Under the pieces are notes generated by a model. It ran no database searches, was not told the DNA's origin, and saw only the letters and a list, made by a program, of their open reading frames with translations. From Pseudomonas sp. ATCC PTA-122608 (GTDB lineage Bacteria; Pseudomonadota; Gammaproteobacteria; Pseudomonadales; Pseudomonadaceae), in the NCBI RefSeq assembly GCF_001952855.1, contig NZ_LPNO01000054.1, positions 1 through 64,000 on the forward strand: a stretch of DNA of 64,000 bases, written 5' to 3'. Each line of letters begins with the position of its first letter. Position 1 is the first letter of the stretch. Of the stretch, positions 57,746-64,000 are shown in pieces. Position numbers and translations under genes: made by a program.

Positions 57746-59707
57746 ATGCGCCTGAAGCTGCTGACGAATCTGAACACCCTCCTTCTGGTCGCCGTTTGCC
57801 TGGCCTTGGGCGCGACGCTCTGGTGGTCGCAACGCGCCCTGGAACGGCCTTACCTGTTGATGGAGCGCTACCTGGGCCTGTCGCAGACCTTTCAAAACCA
57901 GGCCGCGCGCAATATCGACGATTACCTCGCCAGCGGCGACGCCCTGCGCCTGAGCAGCGCCAGCCAGAGCCTGGAAAATCTGTTGCAGCATCTGGATGAA
58001 CTGCCGGCAGACCTGGCGCAAAACCTGCGCCCCAGCCTGGTAGACCTGGATACCTTCAGCAAGACCGACCTGCTGGCCGCCGGCAAGCTGGCGGGCGACC
58101 CGCAAGCCTTGCTGCTGCAAGCCGAACGCGAACTCGGCGCCAATCTGGAGCAACTGAACCAGTACGCCAGCGGCGTCACCTCCCCCGACGCCGCGCGTTA
58201 TCTGCCGCCGTTGCTCGCGGCGTCCCAGCACCTGGCCAAACTCTCCCTGGCCCGGGACAAGCTGGTGAGCAGCGGGCGCAGCGAACTGGCCGACGACGTG
58301 GAGCGCGAAGTCAGCAATATCCGCAGCCAGGCTGACGTGCTGGGGCAACTGCCATTACTGGGGGTGACCGCCAGCAGCGAGTCCAATACCGACGACTTCT
58401 CGGCCATGATGGGCCTGGAAAACGCTGAAAAAACCGTAGCCCAGGACACCGGCGTCGACCTCAAGCGCGAACTTAACAGCCTGCTGACCCGCTACCCCGC
58501 CGAGCTGAAACGCACCCGCGAGCAAATCCAGCAACGTACCGAACTGGCCACCAGCACCCACCTGAAAATCAACGCCGTGCAGCAAGCCATCGCCGGGCTG
58601 GAGCCGGTGGTGCGGGCCCAGCATGCGCAGATCCAGGGCGAAGTGCGGTTGATGCAAGGCGTCATGATCGGCCTGATCTTGCTGATCGCGCTGTTGATCG
58701 ACACCTTGCAACGGCGCCTGGCTCGGGTGCTGACCAACCTGGCGCCGGCCTTGTCCACGTGGGCCGAAGGCAACTTCAGCCAGCCCATTGCCTTGGGCAA
58801 GACCAACCGCGAACTTCACGATATCGAGGAGTCCCTGAACCGCCTGCGCGCTTATCTGGTGGACCTAGTGGGCACCATTCGCGGCAACGCCGAGCAAGTG
58901 GCCGGCAGCAGCAGCGCCCTGGCGGAATTGAGCAATGGCATGCACGACGGCGCCGAGCGCCAGGCCGGTGACACCGCGCAGATTCGCGATTCCCTGGGTG
59001 AACTCGAAGCCACTATCCAGCAGGTTGCTGGCGACGCCAGCCAGGCCGCCGAGGCCAGCCGCAGCGCAGGCCAAGCCGTGGAACAGGGCCAACGGGTGAT
59101 CGGCCTGAGCCTCACCGGGTTGCACGCATTGGTCGGCGAAGTGCAGATAAATGCGCAGATGATCGAGAAACTCGCCGAGGAGTCCGCAACCATCGGCGGC
59201 GTACTCACGGTGATTCGCTCAATTGCCGACCAGACCAACCTGCTGGCGCTGAACGCCGCCATCGAGGCCGCGCGGGCCGGTGAAGCCGGGCGCGGGTTCG
59301 CCGTGGTGGCCGATGAAGTGCGCTCCCTGGCCCAGCGCACCGCCGGCGCCACCGCTGAAATCCAGCACCTGATCGCCGGCCTGCAAACCGCCGCCCGGCA
59401 ATCGGTGGAAGGCATGCGCGCCCAGGTCGAACACGCAGAAGCCACCGCCGAGCAAGCCCAGGCGGCTGACGGCGCGCTGGATGAAATCGTCGGCGCGATC
59501 CAGACCATTTCCGACACTGCGGTACGGATTGCCGATGTCACCGCCCAGCAAAGTGGCGCCGTGAGCGAAATCCGCGACAACAGTGAGCGAATTCACCAAC
59601 TGGGTGAGGACAACTTGCTGCGAATTGGCCAGGGACGCAGCCAGGGAGAACACTTGCTGGTACTTGGCGGGCAACTCAACACTGCCGTACAGGCATTCCG
59701 CGTCTAA
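57746..59707 (+). CDS. Methyl-accepting chemotaxis transducer, CtpL-like
   Basis: 653-residue chemoreceptor: membrane helix 1 at about 8-28, a long periplasmic helical sensor (29-300), membrane helix 2 (VMIGLILLIALLIDTL, about 308-323), a HAMP-like linker and the signalling domain with the hairpin tip RSIADQTNLLALNAAIEAAR and GRGFAVVADEVRSLAQRT. The start is the ATG at 57746. It occupies the position of P. aeruginosa ctpL (PA4844), a transducer for phosphate taxis, but ligand identity here is inferred only from synteny. Confidence 0.87.
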   Translation: MRLKLLTNLNTLLLVAVCLALGATLWWSQRALERPYLLMERYLGLSQTFQNQAARNIDDYLASGDALRLSSASQSLENLLQHLDELPADLAQNLRPSLVDLDTFSKTDLLAAGKLAGDPQALLLQAERELGANLEQLNQYASGVTSPDAARYLPPLLAASQHLAKLSLARDKLVSSGRSELADDVEREVSNIRSQADVLGQLPLLGVTASSESNTDDFSAMMGLENAEKTVAQDTGVDLKRELNSLLTRYPAELKRTREQIQQRTELATSTHLKINAVQQAIAGLEPVVRAQHAQIQGEVRLMQGVMIGLILLIALLIDTLQRRLARVLTNLAPALSTWAEGNFSQPIALGKTNRELHDIEESLNRLRAYLVDLVGTIRGNAEQVAGSSSALAELSNGMHDGAERQAGDTAQIRDSLGELEATIQQVAGDASQAAEASRSAGQAVEQGQRVIGLSLTGLHALVGEVQINAQMIEKLAEESATIGGVLTVIRSIADQTNLLALNAAIEAARAGEAGRGFAVVADEVRSLAQRTAGATAEIQHLIAGLQTAARQSVEGMRAQVEHAEATAEQAQAADGALDEIVGAIQTISDTAVRIADVTAQQSGAVSEIRDNSERIHQLGEDNLLRIGQGRSQGEHLLVLGGQLNTAVQAFRV

Positions 59708-59736
59708 CCGGCTCTCCCGCCTTGTGAAGATCAAAA

Positions 59737-59826
59737 TGTGGGAGCGGGCTTGCTCGCGAAGGCGGTGCACCGGCCAACGCATGTGGCGGCTGAACCACCG
59801 CCTTCGCGAGCAAGCCCGCTCCCACA
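59737..59826. repeat. REPIN, GTGGGAGCGGG type
   Basis: Inverted TGTGGGAGCGGGCTTGCTCG pair, 90 bp overall, between the chemoreceptor gene and aroQ. The remaining 59827-59971 probably carries the aroQ-accBC promoter; no clear -35/-10 pair was chosen. Confidence 0.9.
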
Positions 59827-59971
59827 CTGACCGGATTCAGGCTTGCGGTCACATATTTTGCGCAATCCTCGCTAATCGTGCTGCCTACTGCATAGAACTG
59901 GACAGTCACAAAGCCTTTGCGGCATAGTCGCCGGGTTCTACCGTGCCCACATCAATAACAAGGAACAGCCG

Positions 59972-60427
59972 ATGGCGACCTTACTGGTTCTTCACGGACC
60001 CAACCTGAACCTGCTCGGCACCCGCGAACCGGGCGTCTACGGGTCAGTGACCCTCGAACAGATCAACCTCGATCTGGAACGACGGGCACGTGATGCCGGC
60101 CACCATCTGCTCTACCTGCAAAGCAATGCCGAGTACGAACTGATTGATCGTATCCATGCCGCGCGCAGCGAAGGCGTGGACTTTATCCTGATCAATCCCG
60201 CCGCTTTTACGCACACAAGCGTTGCATTACGTGACGCGCTGCTGGCGGTGAGCATCCCATTCATCGAAGTGCATTTATCGAACGTGCACAAACGCGAACC
60301 TTTCCGCCATCACTCTTACTTCTCCGACGTTGCGGTAGGAGTGATCTGCGGCCTTGGCGCCAGCGGTTACCGACTGGCCCTGGAGGCCGCCCTGGAACAG
60401 CTTGAAGACACGGCCAAGCGCCCCTGA
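59972..60427 (+). CDS. aroQ: Type II 3-dehydroquinate dehydratase
   Basis: 151-residue dodecameric shikimate-pathway enzyme converting 3-dehydroquinate to 3-dehydroshikimate. Hallmarks: LVLHGPNLNLLGTREPGVYG with the catalytic Tyr of GVYG (about Tyr24), INPAAFTHTSVALRDAL and EVHLSNVHKREPFRHHS. Precedes accB by 25 bp, the conserved aroQ-accB-accC order of gammaproteobacteria. Confidence 0.95.
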   Translation: MATLLVLHGPNLNLLGTREPGVYGSVTLEQINLDLERRARDAGHHLLYLQSNAEYELIDRIHAARSEGVDFILINPAAFTHTSVALRDALLAVSIPFIEVHLSNVHKREPFRHHSYFSDVAVGVICGLGASGYRLALEAALEQLEDTAKRP

Positions 60428-60452
60428 CCGACCCTTTGGGAGTTGATGATTC

Positions 60453-60908
60453 ATGGATATCCGTAAAGTTAAGAAACTGATCGAACTGCTGGAAGAATCC
60501 GGTATCGACGAGCTGGAGATCAAGGAAGGCGAGGAATCCGTACGGATCAGCCGTCACAGCAAGACCCCGGCCCAACAGTTCTACGCACCTCAGATGCAAG
60601 CGCCGGCTCCGGCCGCTGCGCCAGTGGCTGCTCCGGTTGCTGCTGCCGAAGCCCCTGCTGCACCTAAACTGAACGGTTTCGTGGTCAAGTCGCCAATGGT
60701 CGGTACCTTCTACCGCACCCCGGCACCGACCTCGCCAGCCTTCGTTGAAGTCGGCGCAACCGTGAAAGTGGGCGACACCATCTGCATCGTTGAAGCGATG
60801 AAGATGATGAACCACATCACGGCTGAAAAAGCCGGCGTCATCGAATCCATCCTGGTAGAAAACGGTCAGCCGGTTGAGTACGACCAGCCGCTGTTCACCA
60901 TCGTTTGA
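60453..60908 (+). CDS. accB: Acetyl-CoA carboxylase biotin carboxyl carrier protein
   Basis: 151-residue BCCP: an N-terminal domain (MDIRKVKKLIELLEESGIDE), an Ala/Pro-rich flexible linker (about 48-70) and a biotinyl domain with IVEAMKMMNHI, the biotin-accepting Lys at about 117. It carries carboxybiotin between AccC and AccAD for malonyl-CoA synthesis. Followed by accC after 17 bp. Confidence 0.96.
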   Translation: MDIRKVKKLIELLEESGIDELEIKEGEESVRISRHSKTPAQQFYAPQMQAPAPAAAPVAAPVAAAEAPAAPKLNGFVVKSPMVGTFYRTPAPTSPAFVEVGATVKVGDTICIVEAMKMMNHITAEKAGVIESILVENGQPVEYDQPLFTIV

Positions 60909-60925
60909 ACCGCGGAGCGCCTTCG

Positions 60926-62287
60926 ATGTTGAAACCTGCGAAGAAACTGCAAAAAGTCCTGATCGCCAACCGCGGCGAGATCGCGCTGCGTATCCTGCGC
61001 GCCTGTAAGGAAGAGGGCATCAAGACCGTCGCTGTTTACTCGACGGCCGATACCGAATTGATGCACGTGAAACTGGCGGACGAAAGCATCTGCATCGGCC
61101 CGCCACTGGCCACGAACTCGTACCTGAAAGTCTCGAACATCATCGCCGCCGCTGAAGTCACTGGCGCCGATGGTATTCACCCGGGCTACGGCTTCCTCGC
61201 CGAAAACGCCGATTTCGCCGAACAGGTAGAGAAATCCGGGTTTGCCTTCATCGGCCCGAAAGCCGAAACCATTCGCCTGATGGGCGACAAGGTATCGGCC
61301 AAGGACGCCATGATCGCAGCCGGCGTGCCAACCGTTCCAGGTTCCGACGGCCCGCTGCCTGAAGACGAGGCAACCGCGCTGCGCATTGGTCGCGAAGTCG
61401 GTTACCCGGTGATCATCAAGGCCGCCGGCGGCGGCGGTGGTCGCGGCATGCGCGTGGTACACAAGGAAGAAGACCTGATCGAAGCCGCCAAGCAGACTCG
61501 CTCCGAAGCGGCCGCCTGGTTCGGCAACCCGATGGTCTACCTGGAAAAGTACCTGACCAACCCACGTCACGTGGAAGTGCAGGTATTGTCCGACGGCCAG
61601 GGCCACGCCATCCACTTGGGCGACCGCGATTGCTCGCTGCAACGTCGTCACCAGAAGGTACTGGAAGAAGCTCCGGCACCGGGCCTGGATGAAACCGCTC
61701 GCCAGGAAGTACTGGCTCGCTGCGTCAAGGCGTGCATCGACATCAACTACCGTGGCGCGGGCACTTTCGAGTTCCTGTACGAGAACGGCCGCTTCTACTT
61801 CATCGAGATGAACACTCGTGTGCAGGTAGAGCATCCGGTTTCGGAAATGGTCACCGGTATCGACATCGTCAAGGAGATGCTGAGCATCGCCGCTGGCAAC
61901 AAGCTGTCGTTTACCCAGGATGATGTGAAGATCCACGGCCACTCCCTGGAGTGCCGGATCAACGCCGAAGACCCGAAAACCTTTATCCCAAGCCCTGGCC
62001 TGGTCAAGCATTTCCACGCGCCCGGCGGCAACGGCGTACGTGTGGATTCGCACCTGTACAGCGGCTACAAGGTTCCGTCCAACTACGACTCGCTGATCGG
62101 CAAGCTGATCACCTGGGGCGCCACCCGCGACGAGGCCATGGCCCGTATGCGTAACGCCCTGGACGAAATCGTGGTAGACGGCATCAAGACCAACATCCCG
62201 CTGCATCGGGATCTGGTTCGCGATGAAGGCTTCTGCGAAGGTGGTGTGAACATTCACTACCTGGAACACAAGCTGGCTAATCAGTAA
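60926..62287 (+). CDS. accC: Acetyl-CoA carboxylase biotin carboxylase subunit
   Basis: 453-residue ATP-grasp enzyme carboxylating the biotin of AccB. KVLIANRGEIALRILRACKE at the N-terminus, the ATP-binding glycine loop KAAGGGGGRGMRVV, HVEVQVLSDG, the catalytic EMNTRVQVEHPVSEMVTG and the C-terminal YDSLIGKLITWG are all present. The start is the ATG at 60926 with GCGGAG about 10 nt upstream; an in-frame ATG 21 bp earlier overlaps the accB stop. Confidence 0.96.
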   Translation: MLKPAKKLQKVLIANRGEIALRILRACKEEGIKTVAVYSTADTELMHVKLADESICIGPPLATNSYLKVSNIIAAAEVTGADGIHPGYGFLAENADFAEQVEKSGFAFIGPKAETIRLMGDKVSAKDAMIAAGVPTVPGSDGPLPEDEATALRIGREVGYPVIIKAAGGGGGRGMRVVHKEEDLIEAAKQTRSEAAAWFGNPMVYLEKYLTNPRHVEVQVLSDGQGHAIHLGDRDCSLQRRHQKVLEEAPAPGLDETARQEVLARCVKACIDINYRGAGTFEFLYENGRFYFIEMNTRVQVEHPVSEMVTGIDIVKEMLSIAAGNKLSFTQDDVKIHGHSLECRINAEDPKTFIPSPGLVKHFHAPGGNGVRVDSHLYSGYKVPSNYDSLIGKLITWGATRDEAMARMRNALDEIVVDGIKTNIPLHRDLVRDEGFCEGGVNIHYLEHKLANQ

Positions 62288-62304
62288 GCGAAGTGATCCA
62301 CCCA

Positions 62305-62335
62305 ACAAAGCCGCCTTCGGGCGGCTTTGTTGTTT
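62305..62335 (+). terminator. Intrinsic terminator of the aroQ-accBC operon
   Basis: ACAAAGCCGCC (62305-62315), loop TTCG, GGCGGCTTTGT (62320-62330), followed by TGTTT. Perfect 11-bp stem 18 bp after the accC stop. Confidence 0.9.
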
Positions 62336-62372
62336 CTGCCCACCCGTCTTTTCTGGATGGATACATTCCCCT

Positions 62373-62400
62373 TGTGGGAGCGGGCTTGCTCGCTCCCACA
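62373..62400. repeat. Collapsed single REP palindrome
   Basis: TGTGGGAGCG, an 8-nt centre, CGCTCCCACA: the two outer ends of the GTGGGAGCGGG REPIN joined with the whole middle missing. It looks like an internal deletion product of a REPIN and can form a 10-bp hairpin between accC and prmA. Confidence 0.8.
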
Positions 62401-62513
62401 TTTTGTTCTGTGTACACCAGCAGTACAGTCGTCTTCTGCTGTTCGCTCGCGTAAACTTGCGCGTCTTTCGCAGCCCTACCCCGCTGCACACTCATTTTTC
62501 AAAGGTGCCCGCC

Positions 62514-63392
62514 ATGCCTTGGCTGCAAGTCCGTCTCGCCATCAGCCCAGAACAAGCCGAAACCTACGAAGACGCGTTCCTCGAAGTGGGCGCCGTGTCG
62601 GTGACCTTCATGGACGCCGAAGACCAGCCGATCTTCGAGCCCGAGCTCAACACCACCCCGCTGTGGTCCCACACCCATCTGCTGGCCCTGTTCGAAGACG
62701 GCACCGAGGCCGCCAGTGTGCTGGCCCATATGGAACTGCTGACCGGCGGCCCACTGCCGGAGCACCACAGCGAAATTATCGAAGACCAGGACTGGGAACG
62801 CAGCTGGATGGACAACTTCCAGCCGATGCGCTTTGGCCAGCGCCTGTGGATCGTGCCGAGCTGGCACGCCGCTCCCGAGCCTGACGCCGTCAACCTGCTG
62901 CTGGACCCGGGTCTGGCGTTTGGCACCGGCACTCACCCCACCACCGCCCTGTGCCTGGAATGGCTCGACGGCCAGGACCTGAAAGACTGCAACGTGCTGG
63001 ACTTCGGCTGCGGCTCGGGGATCCTGGCCATCGCCGCCCTGCTGCTGGGCGCAAAGGAAGCCGTCGGTACCGATATCGACGTGCAAGCCCTGGAAGCCTC
63101 CCGCGATAACGCCGGGCGCAATAACATCGCTGAAGAGAAATTCCCGCTGTACCTGCCGGAGCAATTGCCCCAGGTGCAAGCCGACGTACTGGTGGCCAAC
63201 ATCCTCGCCGGGCCGCTGGTTGCTTTGGCGCCGCAGCTGTCGAGCCTGGTCAAGCCGGGCGGCCGCCTGGCGCTGTCGGGCATCCTCGCCGAACAGGGCG
63301 AAGACGTTGCCGCTGCCTACGCCCAGGATTTCGAGCTGGATCCGATCGCCAACCGCGATGGCTGGGTACGCATCAGTGGTCGTCGGCGCTAG
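62514..63392 (+). CDS. prmA: Ribosomal protein L11 methyltransferase
   Basis: 292-residue PrmA. The N-terminal substrate-recognition domain has MPWLQVRLAISPEQAETYED and DQDWERSWMDNFQPMRFG. The SAM domain has DPGLAFGTGTHPTTALCLEW, motif I NVLDFGCGSGILAIAALLLG, and the VLVANILAGPLVALAP motif around the catalytic Asn. It trimethylates the N-terminus and lysines of ribosomal protein L11. The ATG at 62514 follows AAAGGTGCCCGCC. Confidence 0.95.
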   Translation: MPWLQVRLAISPEQAETYEDAFLEVGAVSVTFMDAEDQPIFEPELNTTPLWSHTHLLALFEDGTEAASVLAHMELLTGGPLPEHHSEIIEDQDWERSWMDNFQPMRFGQRLWIVPSWHAAPEPDAVNLLLDPGLAFGTGTHPTTALCLEWLDGQDLKDCNVLDFGCGSGILAIAALLLGAKEAVGTDIDVQALEASRDNAGRNNIAEEKFPLYLPEQLPQVQADVLVANILAGPLVALAPQLSSLVKPGGRLALSGILAEQGEDVAAAYAQDFELDPIANRDGWVRISGRRR

Positions 63393-63422
63393 AATGAGCG
63401 CCTGCATGAATCGGATGGCCGC

Positions 63423-64000
63423 ATGACCGACAGTTTCGTCACCCAGTGCCCACATTGCCAAGCACGCTTTCGCGTCAACCACGCTCAATTGAGCGTGGCC
63501 CGTGGCGTGGTGCGCTGTGGCTCATGCCTGCAAGTGTTCAATGCCGCCCGCCAACTGCTGGAGCAGCGCGCCAGTGCGCCCGTGCCCGAGGCACCAGCAG
63601 CGGCACCAGCAGCGGCAGAGCCTGCGCCAGCAGCAGAACCGCCACCCGAAGCACCGCGGGCCATCAGCCAGAAGCAATGGAACGCCGAAGAGCTTGACCT
63701 GGATAACCTGGACCTCGACGAAGAGCTGGCCAAGCTGGAACGTCGCGAGATTCAGCACACCCAGCCCGTAGGTGCAGATCGTCGCCAACCCGGCGCCGAC
63801 CGTCGGCAAAAAGAAGACTCCCTCAGCGCCAGCCGCGACACGGCCAAGGCCGAGGAAGAGCAATGGGCCGCCAGCCTGTTCAGCGAGCCTCGGGATGAAC
63901 GGGCACAAGCCCCACAACCGACCGATGACGAGCCGCAGCCGGCTAAGGCAAGTCTCGCCAAATCCAAGCGCACCGAACCCTCGATGTCGTTTGAAGCGGT
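63423..64000 (+). CDS. Zinc-ribbon (MJ0042-type) / DUF3426-like protein, 3' truncated by window end
   Basis: The first 192 codons are visible and the frame is still open at 64000. The N-terminus is a four-cysteine zinc ribbon, CPHCQARFRV ... VVRCGSCLQVF (residues about 9-39), then an Ala/Pro/Glu-rich disordered segment (50-80) and acidic/charged low-complexity sequence. In Pseudomonas this ribbon is fused to a membrane helix and a DUF3426 domain further on; that part lies outside the window. Follows prmA by 30 bp, as in PA4850-PA4851. Confidence 0.82.
   Translation, partial: MTDSFVTQCPHCQARFRVNHAQLSVARGVVRCGSCLQVFNAARQLLEQRASAPVPEAPAAAPAAAEPAPAAEPPPEAPRAISQKQWNAEELDLDNLDLDEELAKLERREIQHTQPVGADRRQPGADRRQKEDSLSASRDTAKAEEEQWAASLFSEPRDERAQAPQPTDDEPQPAKASLAKSKRTEPSMSFEA

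Noticed and set aside
10600..62400. Repeated 20-25-bp palindromic units considered as CRISPR
   Set aside because: They occur singly or as inverted pairs in separate intergenic regions, have no regular direct-repeat/spacer array and no cas genes.
1..64000. Prophage, integron or IS elements
   Set aside because: No transposase, integrase, capsid, terminase or attachment-site duplication was recognised; the accessory-looking genes are adhesion and pilus functions known from Pseudomonas chromosomes.

Overview
The window looks like chromosomal DNA of a fluorescent Pseudomonas (P. fluorescens group). The evidence is high GC coding content, gene order closely matching several P. aeruginosa PAO1 neighbourhoods known to me (bau genes; the PA0142/PA0148 purine genes; the Flp/Tad-pprAB locus; the PA4839-PA4851 block speA to the zinc-ribbon gene), rRNA P1-type promoters, and many REP/REPIN palindromes of the GTGGGAGCGGGCTTGC and GTAGGAGCGAGCTTGC types. 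No prophage, IS transposase, CRISPR or tRNA was seen.

Layout. 1-480: three tandem promoters and a boxA firing leftwards into an rRNA operon whose genes lie outside the window. 0.5-13 kb: beta-alanine catabolism (bauC, bauA, divergent LysR), a nucleobase permease with a RutR-like TetR regulator, a YigZ protein, a MerR/SDR/membrane-protein group, 8-oxoguanine deaminase, a Ca2+/H+ antiporter and adenine deaminase. 13-17.7 kb: ArsR and LysR regulators, a divergent quinol monooxygenase/quinone oxidoreductase pair, a small protein and a Bcr/CflA exporter. 17.8-21.3 kb: copper homeostasis (copZ, copA, cueR) with two CueR-type operators. 21.4-26.2 kb: a RIO kinase, then a thiolase / high-molecular-weight FabG / MaoC fatty-acyl module.

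26.5-45.4 kb is the main accessory region. It starts with a lipoprotein carrying a long Gly-Gly-Gly-Thr repeat next to a two-partner-secretion (FhaC/ShlB) outer-membrane transporter. A full Flp/Tad pilus locus follows (flp, rcpC, rcpA, tadZABCD, a DUF3613 protein, prepilin peptidase, TadE-like and TadG-like pseudopilins) with its PprA/PprB two-component system and an extra stand-alone receiver protein. Compared with P. aeruginosa as I recall it, tadG is moved to a convergent position behind pprA.

45.4-64 kb: two DUF4136 lipoproteins, cmoM and a MazG-like gene, a small membrane protein, then a DUF3077/DUF6124-type gene with a strikingly structured 5' leader. After these come a MATE transporter, a lipoprotein esterase, speA, a SUI1/YciH factor, a NUDIX hydrolase, DUF2333, the diguanylate cyclase gcbA, a CtpL-like chemoreceptor, aroQ, accB-accC, prmA and the 5' part of a zinc-ribbon protein gene.

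The strongest candidate for an undescribed system is the leader at about 48.31-48.50 kb. A loop octamer can pair with either of two identical complementary octamers, and one of these overlaps the ribosome binding site of the downstream small gene. That is the geometry of a translational RNA switch. Second is the atypical lipoprotein/TpsB pair beside the Tad locus.
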